From positions 468,170 to 532,169 of the forward strand of contig JACPJW010000001.1 of the NCBI GenBank assembly GCA_016187335.1: a stretch of 64,000 nt of DNA, given 5' to 3'. Below the pieces are notes generated by a model. The model ran no database searches and had not been told where the DNA came from. It worked only from the letters and a program-made list of their open reading frames with translations. Position numbers and translations under genes: made by a program. Numbering within the stretch: the stretch's first letter is position 1; each line of letters begins with the position of its first letter. This document shows positions 52,701 to 61,131 of the stretch, piece by piece. The DNA comes from Candidatus Aenigmatarchaeota archaeon (GTDB lineage: Archaea; Aenigmatarchaeota; Aenigmatarchaeia; GW2011-AR5).

Positions 52701-53888
52701 ATGAGAATAGCGATGTTCACAGATTCTTACAGTCCCCAGATAAACGGCCTTGTGACGTCTATAGATGCTTTTTTGAAGCAATTGAGGAAAAAAGGGCATG
52801 ACGTCCACGTCTTCGCGCCGCGCGTGCCCGGTTACCATGATAAGGACAGGAGAATACACCGCTCCGCTTCCTTCGAGTTCGCGCCGTACAAGGAGTACAG
52901 GATAGCCGTGCCCGCCGCCATAAAGGGCAGTTTCGATATCGTCCATGTCCACAGCCCGTTTTCCATGGGGTTTTCCGGCATTGCTTATGCAAGAAAAAAC
53001 AGAATCCCGGTTATCGGGACGTTTCATACGCTGTTCCCTGAATACGGGCATTATCTCATAAAATCAGAGAAGCTGCTGCGCCTTTTCAGGGGCGCCTACA
53101 GAAAAATAAGCTGGTCGTACCTGCGGTGGTTCTACAGCAAATGCGATTACATCACCGTGCCTTCCGGGCATGTAAAGAAACAGATGATAAAGCACGGGAT
53201 AAAAAGGCCTGTATACGTCATTCCAACGGGCATAGAAGTGAAAAGCCTGGGGAAAGGCAGGAAATCGCTGCGCAGGAAGCACGGCTTTGCCGGCGAGAAA
53301 ATAATACTGCACGTAGGGCGTCTGACTAGGGAAAAAAACATCCTTTTCATCTTGCGCTCGCTGGAAAAACTGCTCAGAAAAGAAAACGCCGTCTTTGTCA
53401 TCACTTCAGACGGGCCTTACAGGAGTGAGCTGGAAAGAGAAGCAGTGAAGCTGGGGCTGCAGAAGAAAGTGAAGTTCACGGGTTATGTGGACAGCGAACG
53501 CCTTGGGGAATTGTACGCCATAGCCGATGTTTTTGTCATCGCGTCAAAAACGGAGACGCAGGGCATAGTCCTTATAGAAGCCGTTGCGAATAAGCTGCCG
53601 ATAGTCGCGCTGAACGCCCCGGTTACAGGCGATTTCCTGAAAGAAAACGAATACGGAATTGTCGCCAACAGCAAAAATTTCGCCGGCAGGGTCTCCGCTG
53701 TCCTGAAAAGCGGAAGGAAAGCAGAGGAAAGCGTCAAGAACGCCCCTGTTGTGCTGGAAAAATACAGCGCTGAAAGCTGCGCTGATGAGATGCTGAAGTT
53801 ATACGAAAAAGCAGCCGGAAAAATGACCTCTTCAGCGGTTAATCATAGTCGGGATAGCCCTGCTTCAGTGCGCCGCCCTTCAGCATGA
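52701..53888 (+). CDS. Family 4 glycosyltransferase, lipid glucosyltransferase-like
   Basis: 395 residues from the ATG at 52701 (MRIAMFTDSYSPQINGL). Two Rossmann halves: donor/acceptor part with VTSIDAFLKQLRKKGHDVHV, IVHVHSPFSMGFSGI, FHTLFPEYGHY; C-terminal GT4 part with ILHVGRLTREKNILFIL, FTGYVDSERLGELYAIADVF, and SKTETQGIVLIEAVANKLPI (E-x7-E). The pattern is that of diacylglycerol glucosyltransferases and PimB-like enzymes, so a membrane glycolipid product fits the lipid context. The 3' end overlaps the convergent GT2 gene by 50 bases. Confidence 0.88.
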   Translation: MRIAMFTDSYSPQINGLVTSIDAFLKQLRKKGHDVHVFAPRVPGYHDKDRRIHRSASFEFAPYKEYRIAVPAAIKGSFDIVHVHSPFSMGFSGIAYARKNRIPVIGTFHTLFPEYGHYLIKSEKLLRLFRGAYRKISWSYLRWFYSKCDYITVPSGHVKKQMIKHGIKRPVYVIPTGIEVKSLGKGRKSLRRKHGFAGEKIILHVGRLTREKNILFILRSLEKLLRKENAVFVITSDGPYRSELEREAVKLGLQKKVKFTGYVDSERLGELYAIADVFVIASKTETQGIVLIEAVANKLPIVALNAPVTGDFLKENEYGIVANSKNFAGRVSAVLKSGRKAEESVKNAPVVLEKYSAESCADEMLKLYEKAAGKMTSSAVNHSRDSPASVRRPSA

Positions 53889-54540
53889 AAGCGGCCGAGG
53901 CTTTTATGTAGAAACTTACAATGCCCAGCCATCCCATCTTTCCTATTCTTCTTGAAGAGGTGCGCACCTTTATGTCGTGGAAAAAGACGAAGCGCCTGTG
54001 CTTGTGCATCCTTTTCGCCAGCTCGTGGTCCTCGTTTGTTTTGAGAGCGGGATTGAAGCCGCCTACGGCGTGGAAGTGCTCTTTCCTGTAAATGAAGCAG
54101 CTGCCGGCTGTCATCGGCATCCCTGCTTTTGTCAGAAGGCGCGGTATGTAATTTATCCAGTCATAGATTTTTCTTGTGTACGGCCCGCCGTCGTAGCATT
54201 CCAGGACGCATACGCCGCCGCCAATGTCCCTGCTGGAAAATTTTTTCTCTATCTTGTCCAGAAAGTTTTTGTCAAAGCGCACATCGGCATCGGCAAAGAT
54301 AAGTATGCCGCCTTGTGCGCATTCCGCTCCGGTGTTGCGGGCAAGGCCGATGCCTTTCCTTGGTTCCTGGACAAGCAATCCGTGCTTTTCAGCTATCCTG
54401 TGAGTTCCGTCTTTGCTCAGGGTGTCAACAACTATTATTTCGTAATCGCTGCGCCGCTGGTTCTTTATGGATTTTATACATTCCTCTAAATAGCTCTCTT
54501 CGTTCCGCGTAGGGATGATGAACGAAAATTTCGGTTTCAT
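53839..54540 (-). CDS. Family 2 glycosyltransferase, soluble or membrane-associated
   Basis: 233 residues from the ATG at 54540 (MKPKFSFIIPTRNEESYLEE); an ATG at 54549 is possible and a longer frame would run into tRNA-Arg. GT2 motifs: EIIVVDTLSKDGT, GIGLARNTGAECA, ILIFADADVRFDK (DxD), AGMPMTAGSCFIYRKEHFHA, GGFNPALKTNEDHELAKRM. The C-terminus has one amphipathic helix. Transfers a nucleotide-activated sugar or dolichol-phosphate sugar; acceptor unknown. Confidence 0.85.
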   Translation of the reverse strand: MKPKFSFIIPTRNEESYLEECIKSIKNQRRSDYEIIVVDTLSKDGTHRIAEKHGLLVQEPRKGIGLARNTGAECAQGGILIFADADVRFDKNFLDKIEKKFSSRDIGGGVCVLECYDGGPYTRKIYDWINYIPRLLTKAGMPMTAGSCFIYRKEHFHAVGGFNPALKTNEDHELAKRMHKHRRFVFFHDIKVRTSSRRIGKMGWLGIVSFYIKASAAFMLKGGALKQGYPDYD

Positions 54541-54551
54541 GTTTTTCATAG

Positions 54552-54718
54552 TGCCCCCAGCGGGATTCGAACCCACGTCACGAGCTTGTTGCTTTTCCGT
54601 AGACGCTTTTGCGAAAGCAAAAGGGTCTCCGCAAGCTCGCATTCTCTTCGGATAAATTGTTATCCGAGACCTCGGAAATCTCTGATTTCCGCAGATGTCC
54701 AGGCTAAACTATAGGGGC
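54552..54718 (-). tRNA. tRNA-Arg (GCG) with two introns
   Basis: Acceptor arms GCCCCTA (54712-54718) and TGGGGGC (54553-54559), discriminator A, T-arm GTGGG-TTCGAAT-CCCGC, anticodon arm CGAGC-TTGCGGA-GCTCG with anticodon GCG. A 42-nt insertion (54587-54628) at 37/38 is a canonical intron with hairpin CTTTTGC-TTTC-GCAAAAG. A 51-nt insertion (54645-54695) sits in the D-loop after AGCCTGGACA and folds into CGGAAATC/GATTTCCG and TCGGATAA/TTATCCGA. Without both the tRNA is 74 nt. Exact borders need the splicing motif or RNA data. Confidence 0.75.
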
Positions 54719-54783
54719 AAAATTTAATATTTAATGCATCTCAAAACAACCTTTTAAATCATTTATGTGCAATTAGCGTAGTG

Positions 54784-54813
54784 GAAACTTTTCAGAAAAG
54801 TTTCATCAAAACG
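54784..54813 (+). repeat. Dispersed hairpin repeat, copy 4
   Basis: GAAACTTTT-CAG-AAAAGTTTC, perfect 9-bp arms, followed by ATCAAAACG. In the leader of the zinc-ribbon gene at 54834. Confidence 0.6.
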
Positions 54814-54833
54814 ACATAAATGAGGTTATGATT

Positions 54834-54992
54834 ATGAAGTGCATATCGTGCCACAAGAATCTTTTGTCTGAAGACGATTTCACGAAATTCAGCTGCCCAT
54901 CGTGCGGCGGCGAAGAAATCTTAAGGTGCGCAAACTGCCGCGTGAAAGGCGTCCTGTATCAATGCACAAAGTGCGACTTTGAGGGGCCTTAG
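54834..54992 (+). CDS. Zinc-ribbon protein, HVO_2753-like
   Basis: 52 residues from the ATG at 54834; GAGGT at 54822-54826 (7-base gap) selects it over an ATG at 54828. Four CxxC-type pairs: CISC, CPSC, CANC and CTKC, the pattern of the small haloarchaeal HVO_2753 family, where the gene neighbours EF-1beta as it does here (31 bases away). Cytoplasmic; probable RNA or protein-interaction role. Confidence 0.85.
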   Translation: MKCISCHKNLLSEDDFTKFSCPSCGGEEILRCANCRVKGVLYQCTKCDFEGP

Positions 54993-55022
54993 AAAAGCAG
55001 AAAGCCTTGGCAGATGATAATC

Positions 55023-55295
55023 ATGGGAAACGTAGCTGTCACATTGAAGATAATGCCCGAATCGCCTGAGGTTGACATGGCTGGGCTCAGGAAAAAGATA
55101 GAACAGCTGTTTGAGGAGTTCCACGAGGCAAAGCTTCAGCAAATCAGCGAAATGCCCATAGGCTTCGGGCTGGCGGCGCTGCAGGTTTTGCTCGTTCTGC
55201 CGGACACGGCAGGCGGATCTGACGCTATAGAAAAGGCGATATCAGCAATAGAAGGCGTCGCTTCAGTTGAAAGCGAAGGCGTTACGCTTATCTAG
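55023..55295 (+). CDS. Translation elongation factor 1-beta (aEF-1B)
   Basis: 90 residues from the ATG at 55023 (MGNVAVTLKIMPESPEVD); ATG at 55014 is an alternative. Nucleotide-exchange factor for EF-1alpha. Seen: EQLFEEFHEAKLQQISEMPI, GFGLAALQVLLVLPD, AIEKAISAIEGVASVESEGV. Full archaeal family length. Expressed with the upstream zinc-ribbon gene. Confidence 0.93.
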   Translation: MGNVAVTLKIMPESPEVDMAGLRKKIEQLFEEFHEAKLQQISEMPIGFGLAALQVLLVLPDTAGGSDAIEKAISAIEGVASVESEGVTLI

Positions 55296-55343
55296 TTCAC
55301 TGAATCTACTTTAAATTATTATTGAGCATATTATCCCTTATTC

Positions 55344-55784
55344 ATGAGATATGACTTTACTCTGGATGATGGAGAAACCGTCAGCGTTGATACAAGAGAA
55401 TTAAGTTACGGAGCAATTTGGAATGCGCTGCGGCTGAAAGGCAGGGAAAGAGAAGCAGCAAACAGAGTTATTGATTTGTACAATAGGGAGCCGCCGCGCC
55501 ATCAAGCAGACCATTATAGGACTAGGATGGAGATAGAAAGAGCCGCGCAAAACAATAAGCTTGTAAGGAAATTGATTCATTGCAGAATTCTTGAGCTTCA
55601 TTTCAAGTGGTGGCGACATCTGGTTACAAGAAGAGAAGAAAGAGGCGGAATTAGAATTGGTCCGGGACATGCAAGGCATCTCCAGGCACCGTACAGGTTG
55701 GATGTTTGGAAACTTCACACACTGGATCCGGACTACGAACCTGAATACGAGGAATCTGAGCACGAGCCTGCACATACATACTAA
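55344..55784 (+). CDS. Small charged soluble protein, unknown function
   Basis: 146 residues, ATG at 55344 about 30 bases after a TATA-like CTTTAAATTA (55309-55318). Strongly charged, helical (LRLKGREREAANRVIDLYNR, HYRTRMEIERAAQNNKLVRK), ending in an acidic Glu/His-rich tail. No family recognised. Possibly nucleic-acid binding through its Arg-rich middle. Confidence 0.5.
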   Translation: MRYDFTLDDGETVSVDTRELSYGAIWNALRLKGREREAANRVIDLYNREPPRHQADHYRTRMEIERAAQNNKLVRKLIHCRILELHFKWWRHLVTRREERGGIRIGPGHARHLQAPYRLDVWKLHTLDPDYEPEYEESEHEPAHTY

Positions 55785-55838
55785 GCATTATAAATCTTCT
55801 TCTGCAATTTTATTGTAGTTTTCCGCTCTGGTGAAAAG

Positions 55839-56855
55839 ATGGGAATACAGATGACAAGCCTCGTCGAGGGCGAGGAAGCAACTATAGAGCAGTTCTTTGA
55901 CAAGAAAATAGCCGTGGACGCTTACAACTGGATTTACCAGTTTCTGAGCATTATCAGGCAGCCCGACGGCGAGCCCCTGAAGGACAGCAGGGGCAGGATT
56001 ACTTCCCATCTGTCCGGACTGTTTTACAGGACGATGAAGCTGATGGAAGCCGGCATAAAGCCCATATACGTTTTTGACGGCAAGCCTCCTGAGTTTAAGC
56101 GGGCTACGGCAGACCAGCGCCGTGACGTGCGGGCGGAAGCAGCGCGCGAATGGGAAGAGGCGCTGAAAAGAAAGGATTACGAGGCGGCGAGAAAATACGC
56201 GCAGCGCGCTGTCACCATAACCGGCGAAATCGTGGAGCAGTCAAAACGGCTTCTGGAGGCGATGGGCCTGCCGGCAGTGCAGGCGCCCAGCGAGGGGGAA
56301 GCTCTGTGCTCGCTTATGTGCAGGCGCAGCGATGTGTACGCCGTCGCGACGCAGGACTACGATTCCCTGCTGTTCGGCGCAACTCGCCTTGTCCGCAACC
56401 TGTCAATTACAGGAAAGAAAAAGCGCGGCTCGGAATACATAACAATAAACCCGGAAATGCTCGTCCTGAATAAGGTGCTGGAGCAGTTGGAAATCACACA
56501 GGACCAGCTTATATTATTAGGCATCCTTATTGGCACGGACTACAACCCGGGCGGCGTTCCCGGCTACGGACCGAAAAAAGCACTGGAGCTTGTCAGGGAA
56601 AAGAAAACGCTGCATGCCGTGAAGGAAAGCGTCATCTGGGATTTTGACGTCGACATGGAGGATATCTTCGCTTTTTTCAAGAAGCCAGAGGATGCTGACT
56701 ACGACATAACCTTCGGCAAACTCAGCGAGGAAAAAATCGTAAAGATGCTCTGCGACGAGCACGACTTCAGCGAGGAAAGAATCGTAAACGCCTTGAAGAA
56801 GTACAAAGAATCAAAAGGCGAAGGCCAGCGCTCGCTGGGCGGTTGGGTGAAATAG
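55839..56855 (+). CDS. fen: Flap endonuclease 1
   Basis: 338 residues, full length. Cuts 5' flaps in Okazaki fragment maturation and repair. Seen: N-region with KIAVDAYNWIYQFLS and KPIYVFDGKPPEFK, I-region acidic cluster (PSEGEALCSLMCR, VATQDYDSLLFGATRLVRNL), helix-hairpin-helix ILIGTDYNPGGVPGYGPKKAL, and the C-terminal PCNA-binding box QRSLGGWV. The next gene upstream on this strand ends 54 bases before. Confidence 0.96.
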   Translation: MGIQMTSLVEGEEATIEQFFDKKIAVDAYNWIYQFLSIIRQPDGEPLKDSRGRITSHLSGLFYRTMKLMEAGIKPIYVFDGKPPEFKRATADQRRDVRAEAAREWEEALKRKDYEAARKYAQRAVTITGEIVEQSKRLLEAMGLPAVQAPSEGEALCSLMCRRSDVYAVATQDYDSLLFGATRLVRNLSITGKKKRGSEYITINPEMLVLNKVLEQLEITQDQLILLGILIGTDYNPGGVPGYGPKKALELVREKKTLHAVKESVIWDFDVDMEDIFAFFKKPEDADYDITFGKLSEEKIVKMLCDEHDFSEERIVNALKKYKESKGEGQRSLGGWVK

Positions 56856-56862
56856 ACCCTTT

Positions 56863-56893
56863 CAAACTTTTAGAAAAAGTTTGATTAAAACGG
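56863..56893 (+). repeat. Dispersed hairpin repeat, copy 5
   Basis: CAAACTTTT-AGA-AAAAGTTTG, perfect 9-bp arms with AGA loop, followed by ATTAAAACGG. Begins 7 bases after the fen stop codon. The rest of the gap to 57001 holds short imperfect hairpins only. Confidence 0.6.
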
Positions 56894-57001
56894 AAAGAGA
56901 AAGCGTCTGCGGAAATCTGCAAAGAGCAAAGCTCTTTGAGATGCCAGGAAGCTTTGCTTTCTGAGCAAGAAGCATATTAAAAATTTAGAAATTTGCGAGA
57001 A

Positions 57002-57334
57002 TCAGACCGGGCAGCCGCATCCTCTCAGGCAGGCATCTTGCAATTCAGCGCCTGTAACGCCAGGGTATTTTTGCCCGCATATAACATCTAACCTTGTTGT
57101 TTCTCCGGGAGCTTTGTAATCCTTGACCTCTACGTCATCTATCTTGGTTCTATCGCAGCTGTAAGCGCTCCTCAATGTCTGGCAGCCTTTTCCATAAGCC
57201 TGCTCCATCTGGATTGTTCCTGCGCCTGCGCCGAACTGGCTGCTGAACAAAGCCGCCGCCACAACAAGAACGAGCACGGCTATGGCCACGATGACTATGA
57301 CATTGATAGGAAGTTCCAGCCCTTTTGAAGCCAT
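57002..57334 (-). CDS. Pilin-like protein with class III signal peptide
   Basis: 110 residues. The N-terminus MASKG-LELPINVIVIVAIAV is a class III (type IV pilin-like) signal: positive residue, Gly, then a long hydrophobic helix, cleaved after Gly by the archaeal preflagellin/prepilin peptidase. After the helix comes a soluble domain with five Cys, two of them in the ending GCGCPV. Probably a pilus or pseudopilus subunit. It is the last of six minus-strand genes in this cluster. Confidence 0.75.
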   Translation of the reverse strand: MASKGLELPINVIVIVAIAVLVLVVAAALFSSQFGAGAGTIQMEQAYGKGCQTLRSAYSCDRTKIDDVEVKDYKAPGETTRLDVICGQKYPGVTGAELQDACLRGCGCPV

Positions 57335-57409
57335 GAAATCACTCTAATCTTAATTGCGTGAGGCTGTATATAAAGTTTGGTCGTCTGACGGGAAAGAAAA
57401 GTGGCATAA

Positions 57410-57736
57410 TTATTTATTTTCCGCCTTCGGCAAGGGCTGCGGGCAGAAAAGGCTGCAGCAGGTCTGGACGCACTCTTTGCCTCCCTGGGTTTTGCATTTT
57501 TCATAGTTAAGCTTGGTGCATAGCCTGACAAGCTCGGTTTCAGCGCCTTTGGTGCATTCTATGTCGTTGTTCACGTGCTTGATGCACAGGTCCCTCTGCT
57601 TGTTGAGGTCGTCGATGCTGCTTTCCGCCGGCCGGAAATTGGCATTGAAAAAGTAAAGAAGCACTGTCAGCACAAGAACTGATAGCGTAAGGACAACAAT
57701 CGTTTCCAGGGTCAGCGAAACGCCTTTCCTTCGCAT
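57410..57736 (-). CDS. Pilin-like Cys-rich protein with class III signal peptide
   Basis: 108 residues from the ATG at 57736 (MRRKG-VSLTLETIVVLTLSVL). RRKG before a hydrophobic helix with a Glu at position +5 of the mature protein is the classic prepilin arrangement. The soluble part has nine Cys, with CVQTCCSLFCPQP at the end. Small, so a minor pilin or tip protein is likely. Shares strand and spacing with the neighbouring pilin-like genes. Confidence 0.78.
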   Translation of the reverse strand: MRRKGVSLTLETIVVLTLSVLVLTVLLYFFNANFRPAESSIDDLNKQRDLCIKHVNNDIECTKGAETELVRLCTKLNYEKCKTQGGKECVQTCCSLFCPQPLPKAENK

Positions 57737-57859
57737 GATTATTATTTTGGTTTCCGATATATAAACAAAATCCACCATCTAAAAAATCACAAAACTCATA
57801 AATGCGGCAGAATCGGGCTTGCCTTTACTTTAACTTCTGCTTTGAGATTTATTGCTTGC

Positions 57860-59791
57860 TCATTCAGGCTCCGAGGTTTTTTCGCCGCAGACGTAATCGC
57901 CGATTTTTTCTCCTAAAGGCATTTTTCTCGCTGCGCCGCTCAGGGACGCGCCGCCCGCTCTGCACACGCTTTCATCCATTCCCGGAATATCAGCATTTCC
58001 GCACGTGTAAAGGCATCCCTGGTAGCATACAAGGTCCGCGGTGCTGCCTTTGTCCCAGTGGTAGAACCTGTACTGCAGGACGCGCACGGCGTTGCTGACG
58101 CCTTCCGTATAAGCTGGATGCACCCTCGTGCAGTCTATCGCAGGCAGATAATCTTCAGCGTTGAATTCCAGCGTGAACGGCCTTCTTAAAAATTCTTTTT
58201 TCGCTTCGTCAAAATAGTAATAGTTCCCGCCGGAGAAGGCCGCAATTGCCGAAGGCGGCTTGACATTCGGGGAGCCTGTGGTAGGTTCTGAAGAGCATGT
58301 TTTTTGCGTTGATGCGCCGCAGTCGTCCGTATAGAGAACGCATGGGTTCACCGTGCCTTTGTCTATGGCATCGCTTGCATCACGCATCTCAAAATGAAGG
58401 TGCGGTCCCGTTCCTTCCCCGGTGCTCCCGGTCTTCGCTATTTCTTCGCCGGCAGTTACTTTTTCTTTTCTTTTGAATACCAAGTCGTTGTTTATGCTGC
58501 TCAGGTGCATGTACCACGTATAATAAGTCTCTCCGCCGAAGTCATGCCTTATCCTCATGCATACGCCGCCGCCTCCGCATGCATTGGGATTTATGTTGAC
58601 GAAATCCACGGTGCCGTCAGCCGCGGCGTATACAGGTTCGCCCGTGTTCGCGCCTATGTCAATGCCGCCGTGAAAGTCCTGATTCCCGTTAAGTGTCCTG
58701 GTGCCAAAGCAGCTTGTAATCGCGTGGCTTTTTGTCGGCCATTTGAGAAATCCGGAGCTTGCAGAACCGCCTTCTGTTATCTTCACGTTCGCGTCGTAGT
58801 GCAGGTAAAGGCCTGCTCCTGCCGGCAGGACGCCGCTTTCCGTCGGGACAATCAATTCCGGCCTTGTCCTGTAGTTCACGTTGATGACGGCTTTCTCAAG
58901 GTTGCCGGGATTTCTCAGCAGCAGTATATCGAGCAGCCCGTCCTTGTTGCTGTTGGTGAATTTTTTCAGATAATCGTCAGCGCTTTGTGTTGCTGCAATT
59001 CCAACGAAACGCGGAGCCCAGTCGTCCTGATACCTGAATTCATGCCTGTAAAGCTCGTTGCTGCCTGAGGACAGCTTCTCCGTGAAGCTGACGGAAAGTC
59101 CCAGAAGCAGTTTGGTTATCGCCTCCGCTGAAAGCCGCATCCTCTTGAATTCCGTTTCAACGAGGAACTTGTTTTCCAGCGGCCCGTAGGTGCACACAGC
59201 ATTTTCGCAGCTGCCGGCGGATACGATGACGTCATGTTTCATCAGACCTTCAATGCCCTTGTCCGTTGCGGTTATTTTTGGATTCACGTTCTTTATTTCA
59301 ATCGTCAGGCCGTTTGCCTCAAATTTTCGGAAATTTCCAAGCGAAATCATCTTTGCTTTCAGATAGCTGCTAAGCTGTTCATCATCCGGAATGCACGTCA
59401 TCGGGTTGCCGCTGCCGTACAAACCCTTGGGCAAAAGTGATTCGTACAATTCCTGGCCTGACGACGCTGCAGTGCTTTTTTCTATTGCAGCATCCGTCTG
59501 CAGCCAGTACTTCTCCTTGAACCCTGCGGGCCTTCCGCCCTGAAGCCCGCAGCCTATCGCTTCGTCGCCTGTCTGGAAAACGCTTTGTATGGTTGAGACG
59601 GTCCAGGTGTTTCTCAGTGATTTCTGCAGAAGCGTGAACGTGTCGGATGTTTTTATTATCTGCAAAGAATCAAGGACCATTTTTTCCTGGCGCGCGCTGC
59701 CTGCTATTGCGTCCTCGTTCACTACAAACGTTAGAACAAGGACTATTCCGGTCATTATAATCAGCCCGTAAGTCATTGCAGCGCCTTTCAC
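57860..59791 (-). CDS. Pilin-anchored M23 zinc endopeptidase
   Basis: 643 residues; GTG at 59791 overlaps the stop of the upstream gene by one base (an ATG five codons later is possible). Membrane helix MKG-AAMTYGLIIMTGIVLVL, possibly a class III signal. A domain of about 350 residues without recognised family precedes a complete M23/LytM domain (nt about 58380-58720): HGGIDIG (His and Asp zinc ligands), PVYAAADGTVDFV, TWYMHLSSI, GTGPHLHFEMRD (HxH ligands). A Cys-containing C-terminal region follows. M23 enzymes cut murein cross-links or Gly-rich peptides; in an archaeon the target is likely foreign or a surface protein. Confidence 0.9.
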   Translation of the reverse strand: MKGAAMTYGLIIMTGIVLVLTFVVNEDAIAGSARQEKMVLDSLQIIKTSDTFTLLQKSLRNTWTVSTIQSVFQTGDEAIGCGLQGGRPAGFKEKYWLQTDAAIEKSTAASSGQELYESLLPKGLYGSGNPMTCIPDDEQLSSYLKAKMISLGNFRKFEANGLTIEIKNVNPKITATDKGIEGLMKHDVIVSAGSCENAVCTYGPLENKFLVETEFKRMRLSAEAITKLLLGLSVSFTEKLSSGSNELYRHEFRYQDDWAPRFVGIAATQSADDYLKKFTNSNKDGLLDILLLRNPGNLEKAVINVNYRTRPELIVPTESGVLPAGAGLYLHYDANVKITEGGSASSGFLKWPTKSHAITSCFGTRTLNGNQDFHGGIDIGANTGEPVYAAADGTVDFVNINPNACGGGGVCMRIRHDFGGETYYTWYMHLSSINNDLVFKRKEKVTAGEEIAKTGSTGEGTGPHLHFEMRDASDAIDKGTVNPCVLYTDDCGASTQKTCSSEPTTGSPNVKPPSAIAAFSGGNYYYFDEAKKEFLRRPFTLEFNAEDYLPAIDCTRVHPAYTEGVSNAVRVLQYRFYHWDKGSTADLVCYQGCLYTCGNADIPGMDESVCRAGGASLSGAARKMPLGEKIGDYVCGEKTSEPE

Positions 59792-61116
59792 TATTTGTCA
59801 CCAACAGTCACTATGATTTTAGGAACATCTTTCGCTGTTTTCTCGCCGAAATTGCATTCCTCGCCTGTCGGTTCAATCGGCGGCGAGGTTTTTACCTTTC
59901 TCAAATCAGCTGTCACGCAGCACTGGTATGTGTTGCCTCTGGAAGCAGGGCAGTCTTTTGATATCTCGTGGTCTTTCACGCCGATAGATTCGCACTTCTG
60001 CACGTCAAGGCAGAATCCGCTCTTGCCTGTGGTTGTCGTGCATTTTATTGTCTGCGTCACGCAGCACAGATTTGCCGCGTCATTGCAAAAGCCGCGCGCA
60101 AGTTCGCCGCTGCACAAAGATTGCTTTGTTTTGGGGTCAGTGATTTTAGGGTCAACGCAGTAAAAAACCGGCGCGCCTTCCTTTGTTCTGTAAAGCAGCG
60201 GCACTTCAGCGGAGACAAGCGCTCCCAGTTCGGCAATGCCGACTTTGTCAGCAGGCGCGCAGCATGTTGTCGCGTCAAATGAAAAGGTTTTCCCGCCGCC
60301 CGGCAAGGGCACATTAACAACAGGCAGTTTTTCCGGCACGGTAATCCTTTTGCCCTTGCATTCGTTGGAGCCTTGCGGTATTTCTATCCTTCCTTCGCTG
60401 CAGAAATAATCGCACACACCAAGATCATTCGCGCCGCATCTTGCGACTGAAGGCTTGTCCGGCGGCGGGTTGTTGTAATCGCCGTTTTCTTTCACATCTT
60501 CCTTGCAGCACGCGGTGTTCAGATTGACAAGGCTTTTTTTCGTGTCAAGGAAATTGAACAAAGGGCATTTGCCTTCTGCTGAAATTTCAATTCTTCCGAC
60601 GCCGCAGGGCGCTGCCGGCGTGGGATTGTTTATCGGGTCAAGCTGCGGCGTTGAGCAGAATCCCTCGTCTTTCGCGCCGCATCGCCTTCCGTTCTTGTCA
60701 AGCTCGTATGTTACGGCTTCCCCGGAAATTATTTTTACATTGTAATATTCTAAAGGCAGACCACTCAGATAATTCCTTATCGCGTAGTCAAGCTTGTCCC
60801 TGTCGCTTGCAGGCATTTTTCCTGTAATTGCTGACTGCAAAGCTATTTCAGCAATTGTCCGCTCGTCAGGCTTCAGCAGCATCATGATGTGCGCAATGGA
60901 ATAAGGGTCCTTTGAAAGAAGGATAATTTCATAGCTCCGCGACGACCTCGGGTCCGCGCCTGCTATCGCAAGGATAGTTTTCATGACAAGGGTTAATATG
61001 ATCATAATGATTCCTATGAAAACAATAAGCAGTACGCCGACAGGCTCTATCTGCCCCTTGAAGGATTTCCGGATTTTCCCTGTTTTGTTTTTCCCTGATT
61101 TATAGTGATTTTTCAT
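59791..61116 (-). CDS. Pilin-like stalk protein with repeated clip-like disulfide modules
   Basis: 441 residues from the ATG at 61116. Basic head, then KSFKG-QIEPVGVLLIVFIGI, a class III signal with Glu near the helix start. The outer part holds at least four Cys units each ending in Cys-Cys: ...NLNTACCKED, ...SFDATTCCAP, ...CNDAANLCCVT, and C-TTTTGKSGF-C-LDVQK-C...DC...TYQCCV. The last one has the spacing of clip domains of arthropod proteases. Same pattern as in the 9353 lipoprotein and the transglycosylase at the left edge. Precedes the M23 gene by overlap. Confidence 0.75.
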   Translation of the reverse strand: MKNHYKSGKNKTGKIRKSFKGQIEPVGVLLIVFIGIIMIILTLVMKTILAIAGADPRSSRSYEIILLSKDPYSIAHIMMLLKPDERTIAEIALQSAITGKMPASDRDKLDYAIRNYLSGLPLEYYNVKIISGEAVTYELDKNGRRCGAKDEGFCSTPQLDPINNPTPAAPCGVGRIEISAEGKCPLFNFLDTKKSLVNLNTACCKEDVKENGDYNNPPPDKPSVARCGANDLGVCDYFCSEGRIEIPQGSNECKGKRITVPEKLPVVNVPLPGGGKTFSFDATTCCAPADKVGIAELGALVSAEVPLLYRTKEGAPVFYCVDPKITDPKTKQSLCSGELARGFCNDAANLCCVTQTIKCTTTTGKSGFCLDVQKCESIGVKDHEISKDCPASRGNTYQCCVTADLRKVKTSPPIEPTGEECNFGEKTAKDVPKIIVTVGDK

Positions 61117-61131
61117 AAACATCACGAAATT

